DNA of 64,000 nucleotides from Affinundibacterium seohonense (GCF_014284305.1 NZ_JACOFW010000006.1:1-64000); one strand, 5' to 3'; shown: positions 19,413 to 29,462, counted from the first letter of the stretch. Notes: a model not told the origin generated them from the sequence alone. Numbers and translations are program-made.

Positions 19413-20235
19413 ATCCAGTAAATTTACCACCCAGGTCGCGATTAAAAAAAACGAGTTTGAATGGATTTCTCGCTTTTTATATGAACGAACTGGGATTGCT
19501 TTAAACGAGGGAAAACAGGCGTTGGTGATGGGACGTTTGGATAAGCGCCTGCGTAAACGCAATTTGACGACATATAGTGAATATTTTGCCTTACTGGGTC
19601 GACCAGGGTTCGAGGATGAAACGACGGTCGCCATTGATTTACTAACGACGAACGAAACCTATTTTTTTCGCGAACCCAAGCATTTCGATTTTCTAAAAAA
19701 TATCGCTTTTCCGCAGTATCAACGACAACGTCAAATCCGTATCTGGAGTGCTGCGAGCTCCAGCGGGGAAGAAGCCTACACTATTGCAATAACGCTGGCA
19801 GAGTCCTTCCATAGTAACGACTGGGAAGTCATAGGCACAGATATTTCGACACGCATGGTCGAGAAGGCGCGGCGTGGCCTTTATCCTATGCTCGCCGCAG
19901 ACAAAATCCCACGCCAACTGCTAAAGAAATACTGCTTGAAAGGGCGTGAGGAATTCGAAGATTTTTTTTTGCTCGAATCGGCAATTCGACAACGCGTCCA
20001 CTTTAGTATCGCCAATTTGATTGAACCATTACCCGACCTCGGAATGTTTGAAATTATTTTTCTACGCAATGTCATGATCTATTTTGATCGCGACACCAAA
20101 AAACGTCTGGTGGAAAAGATCAGTGAAAGATTACGTCCGGGAGGTTATTTCATCGTTAGTCATTCAGAATCACTCAATGGCTTAGATTCGCCTCTGAAAT
20201 TAGTCGCCCCTTCAATCTATCAGAAGACCGCTTAG
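19402..20235 (+). CDS. cheR: Chemotaxis protein methyltransferase CheR
   Basis: CheR methylates glutamates on receptors using SAM. The 277 residues contain the N-terminal helical domain (ISRFLYERTGIALNEGK), the catalytic-domain motif WSAASSSGEEAYTIAITLAE near residue 115, GTDISTRMVEKARRGLYP, and EIIFLRNVMIYFD near residue 220 typical of the family. The start overlaps the last 11 bases of cheW. The partner methylesterase CheB is encoded two genes downstream. Confidence 0.95.
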   Translation: MNTKSSKFTTQVAIKKNEFEWISRFLYERTGIALNEGKQALVMGRLDKRLRKRNLTTYSEYFALLGRPGFEDETTVAIDLLTTNETYFFREPKHFDFLKNIAFPQYQRQRQIRIWSAASSSGEEAYTIAITLAESFHSNDWEVIGTDISTRMVEKARRGLYPMLAADKIPRQLLKKYCLKGREEFEDFFLLESAIRQRVHFSIANLIEPLPDLGMFEIIFLRNVMIYFDRDTKKRLVEKISERLRPGGYFIVSHSESLNGLDSPLKLVAPSIYQKTA

Positions 20236-20278
20236 GGACAACTTCCCTGTGCATATCGCTGACATCTAACGAAACTGT

Positions 20279-20770
20279 ATGAATGAACCTAGCTTCTATA
20301 TTGATATTTTTTTACAACCGGGAGAGTTTTACTTCGGCGATCATGAAACACGCATCCGTACTCTTTTAGGATCCTGCGTCTCGATTACTATGTGGCATCC
20401 GATCAAACGAATTGGTGGTATGTGTCACTATATGCTACCAAAGAATAAACGCACACCACATAGCGTCGGAGTTGATGGAAAATATGCCGAAGACGTGATG
20501 CGCCTGTTTCTGCAGGAGATCAAAAATTCTCGCACTTCGGTTCATGATTACGAGGTAAAAATTTTTGGCGGAGGCAATCAATTCCCAGGTCAAGACCAAC
20601 GCGTATTTTCGGTATCCGAACAGAATGTAAAAATAGGTCGGCAACTACTTGAAGAGTACGGTTTTAAAATTAAGTCCGAGCACTTGGGTGGCGTTGGACA
20701 TCGAAATATTATGTTTGACCTATGGTCCGGAGATGTGTGGGTTAAACATGTAGATAAAATGAAAGAATAA
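20279..20770 (+). CDS. cheD: Receptor glutamine deamidase CheD
   Basis: CheD converts glutamine to glutamate on receptors and can bind other Che proteins. The 163-residue protein has the catalytic Cys in [13 protein letters not shown], the His in [10 protein letters not shown], and the conserved KIFGGGNQF and [20 protein letters not shown] segments. It overlaps cheB by one base (ATGA-type junction at 20770), indicating translational coupling. Confidence 0.95.
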   Translation: MNEPSFYIDIFLQPGEFYFGDHETRIRTLLGSCVSITMWHPIKRIGGMCHYMLPKNKRTPHSVGVDGKYAEDVMRLFLQEIKNSRTSVHDYEVKIFGGGNQFPGQDQRVFSVSEQNVKIGRQLLEEYGFKIKSEHLGGVGHRNIMFDLWSGDVWVKHVDKMKE

Positions 20771-21864
20771 TGAAATCAAAAATCAAAGTCATGTTAGTAG
20801 ACGACTCTGCTGTGGTACGACAAGTCTTAACCGCTCTGCTAACAAAAGATAGCGGCATTGAAGTCATCGCGTCTGCGCCCGATCCCATCTTTGCAATGGA
20901 CAAGATGAATTCAAACTGGCCAGACGTCATTGTGCTTGACGTAGAAATGCCGCGCATGGATGGTATTACTTTTCTCAGACAGATCATGTCGATTCGGCCC
21001 ACCCCTGTCATTATTTGCTCAACCCTCACCGAGAAAGGTGCCGCAACATCAATGCAAGCTTTAGCAGCCGGAGCGGTCGCTATCGTTACGAAACCCAAAG
21101 CGGGGCTGAAAAATTTTCTTGAAATTGACGCTGGCGATATCGTTCAAGCTGTCAAGGCTGCGGCTGGTGCCAACCTGAGGCCTTTCCGTAATCTCAGTGC
21201 GATAAATGCGGCAGCAACACCACCTAACAAAATAAAAATTGATGAAGTCATGCCTGCTCTGAACGCGAGCTTAACCAGTGCAATGGCGGTGACCACAGAC
21301 AAACTAGTCGCCATCGGCACTTCAACGGGTGGCACGCAAGCACTTGAAGTGGTGCTAAAAAAACTTTCACGAACTGCTCCAGGCATCGTTATCGTCCAAC
21401 ATATGCCAGAAAAATTTACCGAAGCATTTGCCGATCGCCTAAATAAAATCTGTGAAATGGAAGTGCTGGAAGCAAAGAATGGCGACCGGCTTATTCCAGG
21501 CCGCGCGTTAGTAGCACCGGGTGGTCGACACATGCAAGTCAAGCGCAGTGGTGCTCAGTATCATGTGGAAATTATCGATGCCCCACCAGTGAATCGCCAT
21601 CGCCCTTCGGTTGATGTTCTGTTTCGTTCAGTTGCAAAATGTGCAGGCCGGAATGCACTTGGCATCATCATGACAGGTATGGGTGACGATGGCGCATTAG
21701 GCATGAAGGACATGCATGATGCCGGTGCAGAAACGATCGCTCAAGATGAAAAATCCTGTGTAGTCTATGGCATGCCAAAAGAAGCGGTCAAACTCGGCGC
21801 GGTCGATAAAATCGTGCCACTCGATACGATCCATCAATTAATTGAAGCTTATGGTAAAAAATAA
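20770..21864 (+). CDS. cheB: Chemotaxis methylesterase/response regulator CheB
   Basis: CheB removes methyl groups from receptors when phosphorylated. The 364 residues comprise a receiver domain ([11 protein letters not shown], phospho-acceptor in [13 protein letters not shown]), a linker of about 50 residues, and a methylesterase domain with catalytic Ser in [13 protein letters not shown], His in [12 protein letters not shown] and Asp in [13 protein letters not shown]. It closes the chemotaxis operon. The following 282 bases to rfaE2 contain no gene that could be supported and no strong terminator. Confidence 0.96.
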   Translation: MKSKIKVMLVDDSAVVRQVLTALLTKDSGIEVIASAPDPIFAMDKMNSNWPDVIVLDVEMPRMDGITFLRQIMSIRPTPVIICSTLTEKGAATSMQALAAGAVAIVTKPKAGLKNFLEIDAGDIVQAVKAAAGANLRPFRNLSAINAAATPPNKIKIDEVMPALNASLTSAMAVTTDKLVAIGTSTGGTQALEVVLKKLSRTAPGIVIVQHMPEKFTEAFADRLNKICEMEVLEAKNGDRLIPGRALVAPGGRHMQVKRSGAQYHVEIIDAPPVNRHRPSVDVLFRSVAKCAGRNALGIIMTGMGDDGALGMKDMHDAGAETIAQDEKSCVVYGMPKEAVKLGAVDKIVPLDTIHQLIEAYGKK

Positions 21865-22146
21865 ATGACACCATCATTGGTGCGTTTATAAAACCCATCA
21901 AACTTGAAAAACTACGGAAAGTCATTTCCGAGCATACTAGCCACGACAACGTGTGCGAGAGTCGACGTACAACACGAATTGCCTTTACTTGATCCATCTG
22001 TACGCCATGCTCAATCCATTCGTGAGGTGGAATTGAGGAGTGGAGTGATGTAATCAACATTGCCTGAAATCGGTTCAAACAGTGTTTAACTGAAAAAAGA
22101 TTGAATTCGCTTAGGTTTTGCCAGTTTTCCACAGCATCTTTGAGAG

Positions 22147-22635
22147 CTAGTCAGACACCTCGGATTGGCGCAGTTTCTGTAAAGTTTTAGTAGTGGAACG
22201 ATCATGTTCAAAGTTAATCGCATGAACTGTACCACCGTAAGCAAGCACCGCTTGACCTTCGGGGATCTTGTGCATATCGTAATCACCGCCCTTCACATAA
22301 ATATCGGGTCGCGCCAGATTCACCGTTTCAAGTGCCGTATCCTCCGAAAAAGAAACGACCAAATCCACTGATGCTAACGCCGCTAGTACCGCCATGCGGT
22401 CGGCACAAGTATTAATCGGACGCTCTTCGCCTTTCCCCAAGCGCTTGACAGAAGCATCAGTATTGACCGCCACAATCAAGGATGCGCCTAATGCCTTAGC
22501 CTGAGCCAAATAGGTAACGTGCCCCCGATGTAATAAATCAAAAACACCATTTGTCAACACAACCGGATGGGCTAACTGTTGCGCCCTTAGGATTAATTGA
22601 TCTGGTTCACAAATTTTGCTTTCGAAGTTTGGCAT
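22147..22635 (-). CDS. rfaE2: D-glycero-beta-D-manno-heptose 1-phosphate adenylyltransferase
   Basis: This nucleotidyltransferase activates heptose 1-phosphate for lipopolysaccharide core synthesis. The 162 residues match the C-terminal half of E. coli HldE: VVLTNGVFDLLHRGHVTYL with the HxGH nucleotide-binding motif, LIVAVNTDASVKRLGKG, RPINTCADRMAVLAAL, and YVKGGDYDMHKIPE. In betaproteobacteria the adenylyltransferase is usually a separate gene, as here. The kinase partner is not in the window. Confidence 0.94.
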   Translation of the reverse strand: MPNFESKICEPDQLILRAQQLAHPVVLTNGVFDLLHRGHVTYLAQAKALGASLIVAVNTDASVKRLGKGEERPINTCADRMAVLAALASVDLVVSFSEDTALETVNLARPDIYVKGGDYDMHKIPEGQAVLAYGGTVHAINFEHDRSTTKTLQKLRQSEVSD

Positions 22636-22783
22636 GAGCTATCAACAATTAGGTTAAGCGTTCGCGTGTTACGCTGATTTTAGGAATGCAGGTACTTTAG
22701 CGTGTGGCAGCAGAATCGGCAACTAACAGCGAGCGCATTTAAATTGCGTTACCATTACTCGCTTACCTTTATTTCCGAATCAA

Positions 22784-22800
22784 GTCTCACGTCGTGAGAC
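22784..22800. promoter_or_regulatory. 17-bp palindrome in the rfaE2/glutathione peroxidase gap
   Basis: GTCTCACG and CGTGAGAC form perfect 8-bp arms around a single T, ending 34 bases before the glutathione peroxidase ATG. The position and symmetry suggest a repressor or activator site, or a small hairpin near the transcription start. The regulator is unknown. Confidence 0.45.
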
Positions 22801-22834
22801 CTCTGCACAAGTAATTCACTTTCAAGGAGTCATC

Positions 22835-23395
22835 ATGTCTTTTGCATCCATCACGATTATTGCCACCTGCTTGTTGCTATCGTTAGCAGGAAATGCCAAC
22901 GCACAGTCCGAAACCTGTCCAGAGATTTTGCAGCATAGTTTTAATCGCCTACAGGATGAAGCGCCGCAAAATCTCTGCCAGTACAAAGGTAAAGTCGCCT
23001 TGGTCGTCAATACAGCCAGTTACTGCGGATTTACTAAACAATATGAGGGTTTGGAAGCGCTGTATGCCAAATATCAGCAACGCGGTTTAGTGGTGTTAGG
23101 CTTTCCATCAAACGATTTCGGCAAACAAGAGCCAGGCTCCAGTAAAGAGATCGCCGATTTTTGCTTCAACACTTATGGCGTCAAGTTTCCGATGTTTGCC
23201 AAATCCTCTGTGCGTGGCGATGATGTCAATCCGTTCTATGCACAATTGATCAAAGCGAGTGGCACCACACCAAAGTGGAATTTCTATAAATATCTGGTAG
23301 ATCGCAATGGCAAGGTCATTGCTTCCTATACCAGCGTAACCACACCTGAAAATAAGGGTTTAGTGGCGGCGATTGAAAAAGCGTTAGCGGAATAA
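22835..23395 (+). CDS. Exported glutathione peroxidase family protein
   Basis: This 186-residue thiol peroxidase reduces hydroperoxides. A signal peptide (IIATCLLLSLAGNANA) precedes the domain, so the enzyme probably works in the periplasm. The catalytic Cys is in NTASYCGFTKQYEGLEALY; the supporting Gln is in SNDFGKQEPGS and the Trp in TPKWNFYKYLVDRNG. It is the cysteine, not the selenocysteine, form. The N-terminal addition ETCPEILQHSFNRLQDE after the signal is typical of proteobacterial exported members. CAAGGAGTCATC precedes the ATG. Periplasmic glutathione is not certain, so a thioredoxin-like reductant is possible. Confidence 0.92.
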   Translation: MSFASITIIATCLLLSLAGNANAQSETCPEILQHSFNRLQDEAPQNLCQYKGKVALVVNTASYCGFTKQYEGLEALYAKYQQRGLVVLGFPSNDFGKQEPGSSKEIADFCFNTYGVKFPMFAKSSVRGDDVNPFYAQLIKASGTTPKWNFYKYLVDRNGKVIASYTSVTTPENKGLVAAIEKALAE

Positions 23396-23413
23396 TCCGA
23401 GTTTTTATAAGCA

Positions 23414-23452
23414 ATCCTCAGGTCAGACTAGATTTGCGTCAGACCTGAGGAT
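23414..23452. terminator. Hairpin between convergent genes
   Basis: ATCCTCAGGTCAGAC (23414-23428) pairs with GTCAGACCTGAGGAT (23438-23452) with one mismatch. It lies just after the glutathione peroxidase stop and before the end of the convergent phaM-like gene. T-tracts are weak, so efficiency is uncertain. Confidence 0.6.
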
Positions 23453-23478
23453 GATTTTCCATTTGATCCGATATCCGC

Positions 23479-24285
23479 TTAAACGCGCGAACGGGATTTA
23501 CTTGTTGTCGTGGTTTTTGCTACCACTTTCGTCGCGCTCTTAGGCTTCGTTACTGCCACCTTCGTTTTTGGTGTGCTCGCCGCGGCTGCTTTAGTAACAC
23601 GTTGACGACTTGCCGGCGCTGCTTTTACCGCAGTTTTTTTAGTCGGCTTTGCTGCACTTTTAGGTGCCACAGGCGCTGAAGCATCTGGTGTCTGTTGCGC
23701 TTCGTCTTTCATCGCATGATGAAGTGCCTGCTTAAATTGATCTTGCAATACAGTCCACCACGCAGCAGGATTGTGCATCGATGATTTATCAGCTGCTAGA
23801 GGCTCAGCAGTAGCGGTCGTTTCTCTCTTAGCTTCAGCCTTTATATCCTCTGGCGGGCTTTCTGCATCATCGTCTTCAGTCTCCTCTTCATTTTCCTCTA
23901 CGCTTGGCTCCTTGATTGCGCTTGTCTTTGCGCCGGAACCTGCCTTATGGGACGCGTGCATGGGCCAATTTGCAGTGGACTCGTCTACACTGGATCCAGG
24001 TTCAGATTTGGTGGTGGCCTGTGCAAAACTTTCCCCCATCGTCTTTAAAGCAGAGATAGTCGCTCTTTGCACTTCTAAGGCTTGAATCGTGCCTTTCAGC
24101 ATATTCATATTGACATTAAGCCAGGACTCGACCGTCTTTAAGTCCTTAATCTGTTTATCTAGCTCATCGACTGACAAGGTCGGCGTGACCATCCCAGGCA
24201 ATTGCATATCTCCCCACAGTTTTTTCACGAAAGCTAAGGGGTCATTTATATTGTTAGCAGCAGAAGATTGAAAGGGATTTTGCAT
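23479..24285 (-). CDS. phaM: PhaM-like polyhydroxyalkanoate granule regulatory protein
   Basis: This 268-residue protein resembles PhaM of Ralstonia, which tethers storage granules to the nucleoid and activates PHA synthase. The N-terminal 95 residues carry the family pattern DPLAFVKKLWGDMQLPGM and LKTVESWLNVNMNMLKGTIQALEVQRATI. The middle is acidic (EENEEETEDDDAESPPED). The C-terminal 70 residues are Lys/Ala/Pro-rich histone-like sequence (KSAAKPTKKTAVKAAPA) able to bind DNA. AAGGAG precedes the ATG. No phaC gene lies in the window. Confidence 0.82.
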   Translation of the reverse strand: MQNPFQSSAANNINDPLAFVKKLWGDMQLPGMVTPTLSVDELDKQIKDLKTVESWLNVNMNMLKGTIQALEVQRATISALKTMGESFAQATTKSEPGSSVDESTANWPMHASHKAGSGAKTSAIKEPSVEENEEETEDDDAESPPEDIKAEAKRETTATAEPLAADKSSMHNPAAWWTVLQDQFKQALHHAMKDEAQQTPDASAPVAPKSAAKPTKKTAVKAAPASRQRVTKAAAASTPKTKVAVTKPKSATKVVAKTTTTSKSRSRV

Positions 24286-24418
24286 GTGTGCGTCTCCTTA
24301 GGCGAGTATCTTTAAAAGATGCAAATGTTAAGTGAAGATTTTTATATTGTGCTTGAATCAATTCAACAGAGATTGCAGGATCATCGCAAGATTAAGCCAG
24401 AACGATTACACTATCGTT

Positions 24419-25534
24419 ATGAGCCAGCATTTTTTTTCATCCCAACTACGACAGCAACTTAGCAAGCTAAGTACTTGGTTGTTTCTACTTACAACCATCT
24501 TACTGCATATCGTCTTGCTAGAGTCAGCCGGCTTAAAAGAGTGGACGCCGAAACCAACACTAGAGGATTTGCCTAACATAACTGTCAGTTTGCGCCCCAG
24601 CACGGAAGCGCTGCCGCCGACAGAAGATAAGGCTAAGCTAAGTCCAAAACAATCGACTCCGATCGCCAAGGCTCCCCGTCCACAGGCCACTAAAGCGGCA
24701 CAGATTGAGACTAAAACCGAAGACCTAGCCATCCCTGCAAGTGAGTCAGCCGTTAAGGAAACAAGCGAAGTTGTAGAACCAAAGCCTACCGAAATCCAAG
24801 CGCCGATTGACGAAAAAAGCGCTGAGGCTCTGCCGGAATTTAGTCTACGGGTTCCTGAATCGGCAGAAATGCAGATGGAAATCACCCATACCAAAGTCAA
24901 CGGCAATCCCACCACTGGCGTTGGTAGTCTGTCTTGGGAGCGAGCAAATGGCAAATATCGATTGTCGATCGAAGCTGGCATCAATCTGTTAATTACCAAC
25001 TTGAATTTACTGACGATCACGAGCGAAGGACACATCGATTTGTTTGGCTTAACCCCAGTCATCAGCAACGATATTCGACGCACCCGCCCAGCAACGGCAA
25101 TTCATTTTAATCATACTGAAAAAACCATCAGCTTTTCTGCGTCCAATAAGATAGTTGCGATGGAAAATGGGGCACAAGATGCTGTCAGCGTTTTGCTTCA
25201 ACTCGCCGCCATTGGGAACGCGAAAGAACCGCAATTGACCGCAGGTAAAGAATTAACAATCCAAGTCGCCGAAGGACGTGATGCCACACCTTTTTTATTT
25301 CGTGTGATTGGAGAAGAGGAGATCGATAGTAAATTGGCGGCAGAAACAGGCAAACTAATGACCGTCCATGTAAGTCGTCCACCGAAACCTGGTTTTTATA
25401 ATTCACAATTAGACATTTGGTTCGCACCTTCTCTAGGTTGGTATCCGGTGCAAATCCGTAATACCGAGAGCAATGGCAGCGTGACCAACCAAGTCGTGGT
25501 TGCCCTTAAACAAAAAATCAACCGCGAGAACTAA
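24419..25534 (+). CDS. DUF3108 protein with N-terminal membrane anchor
   Basis: This protein of about 371 residues starts with a single helix (LSTWLFLLTTILLHIVLLESA, residues 18-38), then a Pro/Lys/Glu-rich spacer of about 110 residues like those of TonB-type proteins, and a C-terminal DUF3108 domain (about residues 150-365) beginning near FSLRVPESAEMQMEITHTK and containing LDIWFAPSLGWYPVQIR. The start at ATG 24419 is chosen because the helix follows directly; a GTG at 24332 would add 29 residues. It is followed by a second DUF3108 gene. The function is unknown. The domain is predicted to lie in the periplasm. Confidence 0.78.
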   Translation: MSQHFFSSQLRQQLSKLSTWLFLLTTILLHIVLLESAGLKEWTPKPTLEDLPNITVSLRPSTEALPPTEDKAKLSPKQSTPIAKAPRPQATKAAQIETKTEDLAIPASESAVKETSEVVEPKPTEIQAPIDEKSAEALPEFSLRVPESAEMQMEITHTKVNGNPTTGVGSLSWERANGKYRLSIEAGINLLITNLNLLTITSEGHIDLFGLTPVISNDIRRTRPATAIHFNHTEKTISFSASNKIVAMENGAQDAVSVLLQLAAIGNAKEPQLTAGKELTIQVAEGRDATPFLFRVIGEEEIDSKLAAETGKLMTVHVSRPPKPGFYNSQLDIWFAPSLGWYPVQIRNTESNGSVTNQVVVALKQKINREN

Positions 25535-25541
25535 ACCCCAC

Positions 25542-26294
25542 ATGCTCAAGCAATTAATTACCCTTGTTCTGCTCACTTATGGCCTGTGCTGGCAATCGGT
25601 GAGCTGGGCTGAAAAATTAAAATTCGCACCATCTGCGAGCTTGCGCTATAGCCTAAAGTCGAGTCAAAAAGGGATCCCCGTCAGCGGTGAAGCCGTGGTC
25701 AATTGGCAAGTGACAGAGCAAGATCAACAAGCACGGAAATACCGATTATCCTCAGAAACTAAGGTTGCCATATTCGGCAAAATTTTGGTCAGCAGCAGTC
25801 AAGGTAGCATCTTGGAATATGGTCTGGCACCAGATCGCTTTATTGAAAAACGTTTCCGCCGCCCTGAAGCGACCACGTATTTTGACAGGGAACAAAAAAA
25901 TATCCATTTTTCAGAATCGGATCTTAGTTATCCAATTCAAGGTGGCGAGCAAGATCGCTTAAGTGCGACTTGGCAATTAGTCGGTTTAGTACGTCAACAA
26001 GCTGAGCGCAACAAACCCGGACAAGAATGGAAAATGTTTGTAGCTGGCCTAAAAGACGCCGACCCTTGGACTTTTACGCTCATCGAGTACAGCAAAATCA
26101 CTAGCGCACTTGGCGAGCTGAATGTCATGCATATCGTCAAAGCACCGCCACCAGATGCGCAAGGACAAAAGCTTGAATTGTGGCTGGCGACCGACCTGGA
26201 TTACTATCCAGTTCGCGTGCGCTTTCAAGATAGTAATGGCGATCAAGTCGATCAAAAAATTATCACGATTAACAAGCTAATTCCAGCGCAATAA
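25542..26294 (+). CDS. Exported DUF3108 domain protein
   Basis: This 250-residue protein has a signal peptide ([19 protein letters not shown]) followed by a beta-rich DUF3108 domain: [19 protein letters not shown], then [16 protein letters not shown] and [20 protein letters not shown]. It is paralogous to the preceding gene's C-terminal domain and begins seven bases after that gene's stop, so the two are likely co-transcribed and may act together at the cell envelope. The longer frame starting at 25500 was not chosen because it lacks a signal and overlaps the upstream gene. Confidence 0.82.
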   Translation: MLKQLITLVLLTYGLCWQSVSWAEKLKFAPSASLRYSLKSSQKGIPVSGEAVVNWQVTEQDQQARKYRLSSETKVAIFGKILVSSSQGSILEYGLAPDRFIEKRFRRPEATTYFDREQKNIHFSESDLSYPIQGGEQDRLSATWQLVGLVRQQAERNKPGQEWKMFVAGLKDADPWTFTLIEYSKITSALGELNVMHIVKAPPPDAQGQKLELWLATDLDYYPVRVRFQDSNGDQVDQKIITINKLIPAQ

Positions 26295-26323
26295 AAACAT
26301 TTCCTTTTGAGTTGAGACCAATC

Positions 26324-27046
26324 ATGACAGTCGTATCTGAAGTCCAGGACGCCACTAAACGCGCCTTAGTTTTATTCAGCGGTGGACAAGATTCCACCAC
26401 TTGCCTCGCTTGGGCTTTGAGTCGTTACCAACATGTGGAGACGATAGGTTTTGATTATGGGCAAAGGCACGCCATCGAGCTCAGCATGCGGCCACAAGTC
26501 TTACAAAAAATACGTACGATTTCGAGTGACTGGGATCATCGTTTGGGTGAAGACCATGTCATCGATCTATCACTGATTTCACAACTGTCTCATACCGCCA
26601 TGACAGAGAATATTGCCATACAAATGCAAGCAAATGGCCTTCCCAATACCTTCGTTCCAGGACGAAATTTAATGTTCATGTTGGTAGCTGCAACATTGGC
26701 GTATCGTCGTCAACTGGGGATTCTTGTTGGTGGCATGTGCGAAACGGATTTTTCCGGTTACCCTGATTGCCGTGATGACAGTCTGAAAGCATTGCAAGTG
26801 GCGATTAACTTGGGCATGGACAGTCGCTTAAATATAGAGACACCATTGATGTGGATAGACAAAGCGCAATCGTGGCGCCTGGCTGACAGCTTGGGTGGAA
26901 GCGCCTTGATCGAATTAATCCGGCGCGATACCCATACCTGCTATTTAGGGGAACGTGGGCAAATGCATGCATGGGGTCATGGTTGCGGAAGCTGCCCTGC
27001 CTGTGAGTTACGTGCTAAAGGCTACCAAGAGTTTACTGCGGGCTAA
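26324..27046 (+). CDS. queC: 7-cyano-7-deazaguanine synthase
   Basis: QueC makes preQ0, the queuosine precursor, from 7-carboxy-7-deazaguanine using ATP and ammonia. The 240-residue protein has the PP-loop [44 protein letters not shown], and the C-terminal zinc site with cysteines in CYLGERGQ and [19 protein letters not shown] 26324 is used; a TTG 12 bases upstream would add four residues. It begins 29 bases after the DUF3108 stop and may be read through from it. No other queuosine gene is in the window. Confidence 0.95.
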   Translation: MTVVSEVQDATKRALVLFSGGQDSTTCLAWALSRYQHVETIGFDYGQRHAIELSMRPQVLQKIRTISSDWDHRLGEDHVIDLSLISQLSHTAMTENIAIQMQANGLPNTFVPGRNLMFMLVAATLAYRRQLGILVGGMCETDFSGYPDCRDDSLKALQVAINLGMDSRLNIETPLMWIDKAQSWRLADSLGGSALIELIRRDTHTCYLGERGQMHAWGHGCGSCPACELRAKGYQEFTAG

Positions 27047-27058
27047 GCACCCGATAGC

Positions 27059-27102
27059 TTATTTCAAACTTATTTCAAACTTATTTCCAGCTTATTTCCA
27101 GC
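27059..27102. repeat. Four tandem 11-bp repeats
   Basis: Two copies of TTATTTCAAAC (27059-27080) are followed by two copies of TTATTTCCAGC (27081-27102). The last copy contains the stop codon and final codons of the convergent EAL-domain gene, so repeat slippage could change the C-terminus of that protein. Confidence 0.9.
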
Positions 27103-29317
27103 TTCTTAACCATGGTTCGATTGCACTCTCTAACATGGGCCGTGCAATCAAAAACCCCTGTCCTTCATCGCAGCCCATTTTTTGCAGAACATCCCAATGC
27201 AATTCAGTTTCTATACCTTCTGCAATAATTTTTACATTCAATTTCTTTCCAAGCTGTGTAATCAGTTCGGCGATGCGAGGGCCAGCGGAAGTATCGATTT
27301 GTGTTACAAACGCCCGATCAATCTTTAAACGATCAACCGGTAATTTATCTAGGTAGCTCAAAGATGAAAAGCCTGTGCCAAAATCATCGATGGCAATTTG
27401 TATGCCTAAGGTTTTTAGACCGGCGAGCGCTTCTTCAAACATACCAGCACCGTTCATGGTCACGGATTCGGTGATTTCTAATTCTAGGTAATGTGGTGCC
27501 AAGCCACTGTCATGCAATGCTCGCTCGACTAGCTTGATGAATTCTGGCTGACGGAACTGAATCACAGATACGTTCACAGCAATCCGATCGAGCTCGAAGC
27601 CTTTCTCAAGTAATTGCATCATGGTGAAACAAGCGGTACGCAAGACCCAGGCGCCTAAACTAATGATCAGCCCAGAATGCTCTGCCAGCGGAATAAAATC
27701 TGTTGGTGGGATCATTTGTCCATCATCGGTACGCCAACGCAGGAGCGCTTCAAAGCCGATGATACGTCGATTACTCAAATCAATTTGCGGCTGGTACATC
27801 AAATACAAACGCTCAGCGTCAAAGGCCTTATGTAAATGCTGCATCAGTACCGCGCGTTCGCGAATCTCGATTCCCATTTCACGGGTAAATAAGGTGTGTG
27901 AACCGCGCTGATATCCCTTAGTACGTTTGAGCGCAATACTGGCGTCTTTTAATACATCAGCACCCGATTGTGCGTAGGAGTCCAAAGCAACCATGCCCAT
28001 CGACATTGAGACGCTGTGCGACGTATCGTCAATGATGAAAGGATCAACAAACATTTTTTGTAAATCCTCTGGTTTTAGCGCAGCACTATGACCAAGCAAA
28101 CCAAACACATCGCCGCCGATGCGTGCCAACGAGATTCTGTTACCCAAAGCTTGTTGCAATCGGCTTGCTACCGCTCGAAGTAAGAGATCACCGTAACGAT
28201 GTCCGAGTACATCATTAATTTCCGCAAAATCATCGATATCAATTAGCACGACCATTTGATCTGGGCTACGTTTATCGATCACCGTGTTGAGCTGTTCAAT
28301 AAATTTAAGCCGATTTGGCAGCATGAGCAATTGGTCACGGAAAGCAAAACTCTTGAGTTGACTGATCAGCCCTAGGTTATCCAGACAAACGCCTAAATTA
28401 AAGCAAAATACTTCTAATAATTGCTGGTCAACCGACGACAAAGCAAAAGGTAATTCTATGAAGGCCGCAATGGCTCGTTTTCCTCTACCAGAGAAATACA
28501 AAGTCATGTTGTGCTCTTCAAATAAGGAAGTCCGTTCAGACAGCGCGCGACGCAGCGCATCGCGAATTATCGGATTATCGATTTCATCAATCGGCCGATT
28601 CATCAAACTGCGGTAGTGACCAGCCGAAGCGATCACGCTGTATCGAAAGTTATTGTCAAATTGCAATGCCTCATCACATTGCGCGCACAATAAACCTTCG
28701 GAGGGAACACCGCATAAGGCAGCGATTTGCGTAATGACGCCGGAAGCAAATCCTTCAATGCCATCTTGCATAGACAATGCGGCACTCGAGGTAATAATTT
28801 GATGTAATCCGCGACGACTGGCTTCAATCGTGCGTAATTGATCGTAGGAACGAATCGCGGCAGTAAGCGCCGTCAGCAATTTTTTACGGGTGAGTTCGTT
28901 TTTGGTTTTATAGTCATTGATGTCGTAATCACGAATAGCATCTTCTTCAGGAGCATAACCAGGTTGTCCCGTTCGCAAAATAATGCGGGTGTCGCGCCAC
29001 TTAAGCTCATCGCGGATAAAGAAAACTAAATCAAGTCCGGCGTGTTCGGTCTCCATTACCACGTCTAATAAGACCACGGCAATATCCGATTCAACCGCAA
29101 ATCGTTCGTGAGTTTCTGCTTTTGAGTAGGTGTGAATAAATTCTAGACGACGATTCAAAATTTTGACGTCGAGCAATGAGAATTCGGTGGCACGATGCAC
29201 ATCTTCGTCATCATCGACAATCGCGATTTTCCAGGTGCGCTGCGAGATATTTGCCAAGACATCCGTCTCAAGATCTTCCTCGATCAGTATCTCGTCGTCA
29301 TCCAGATTTTCTGACAT
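27092..29317 (-). CDS. Response regulator with DUF3369, degenerate GGDEF and EAL domains
   Basis: This 741-residue cytoplasmic regulator begins with a receiver domain (residues 25-155; AIVDDDEDVHRATEF, phospho-acceptor in VLLDVVMETEHAGLD), a DUF3369 domain (about 165-320), a GGDEF-like domain (about 335-490) whose signature reads GGDVF instead of GGDEF, and an EAL domain (about 495-735). The EAL part keeps the catalytic residues: FEALLRW, LEITES, IAIDDFGTGFSSLSYL, KIDRAFV and IIAEGIET. It probably breaks down cyclic di-GMP, while the cyclase half is likely inactive. The cognate kinase is not adjacent. Confidence 0.93.
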   Translation of the reverse strand: MSENLDDDEILIEEDLETDVLANISQRTWKIAIVDDDEDVHRATEFSLLDVKILNRRLEFIHTYSKAETHERFAVESDIAVVLLDVVMETEHAGLDLVFFIRDELKWRDTRIILRTGQPGYAPEEDAIRDYDINDYKTKNELTRKKLLTALTAAIRSYDQLRTIEASRRGLHQIITSSAALSMQDGIEGFASGVITQIAALCGVPSEGLLCAQCDEALQFDNNFRYSVIASAGHYRSLMNRPIDEIDNPIIRDALRRALSERTSLFEEHNMTLYFSGRGKRAIAAFIELPFALSSVDQQLLEVFCFNLGVCLDNLGLISQLKSFAFRDQLLMLPNRLKFIEQLNTVIDKRSPDQMVVLIDIDDFAEINDVLGHRYGDLLLRAVASRLQQALGNRISLARIGGDVFGLLGHSAALKPEDLQKMFVDPFIIDDTSHSVSMSMGMVALDSYAQSGADVLKDASIALKRTKGYQRGSHTLFTREMGIEIRERAVLMQHLHKAFDAERLYLMYQPQIDLSNRRIIGFEALLRWRTDDGQMIPPTDFIPLAEHSGLIISLGAWVLRTACFTMMQLLEKGFELDRIAVNVSVIQFRQPEFIKLVERALHDSGLAPHYLELEITESVTMNGAGMFEEALAGLKTLGIQIAIDDFGTGFSSLSYLDKLPVDRLKIDRAFVTQIDTSAGPRIAELITQLGKKLNVKIIAEGIETELHWDVLQKMGCDEGQGFLIARPMLESAIEPWLRSWK

Positions 29318-29462
29318 GCTGCCCCCAAAATGTATGGAAACTCACACAAACCAATGTCTTTTCAGTATATCGCAACTACCTTGCCACGCAACAACAAATT
29401 GGGAGTACCTTGCCAATCGCTTTAAGGAAAACAACGTCCACACATTACGTGCTTCATAACAA

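Noticed and set aside
21788-22132. 114-codon minus-strand open frame after cheB
   Set aside because: It overlaps the cheB end antisense, lacks a start signal and shows no family motif.
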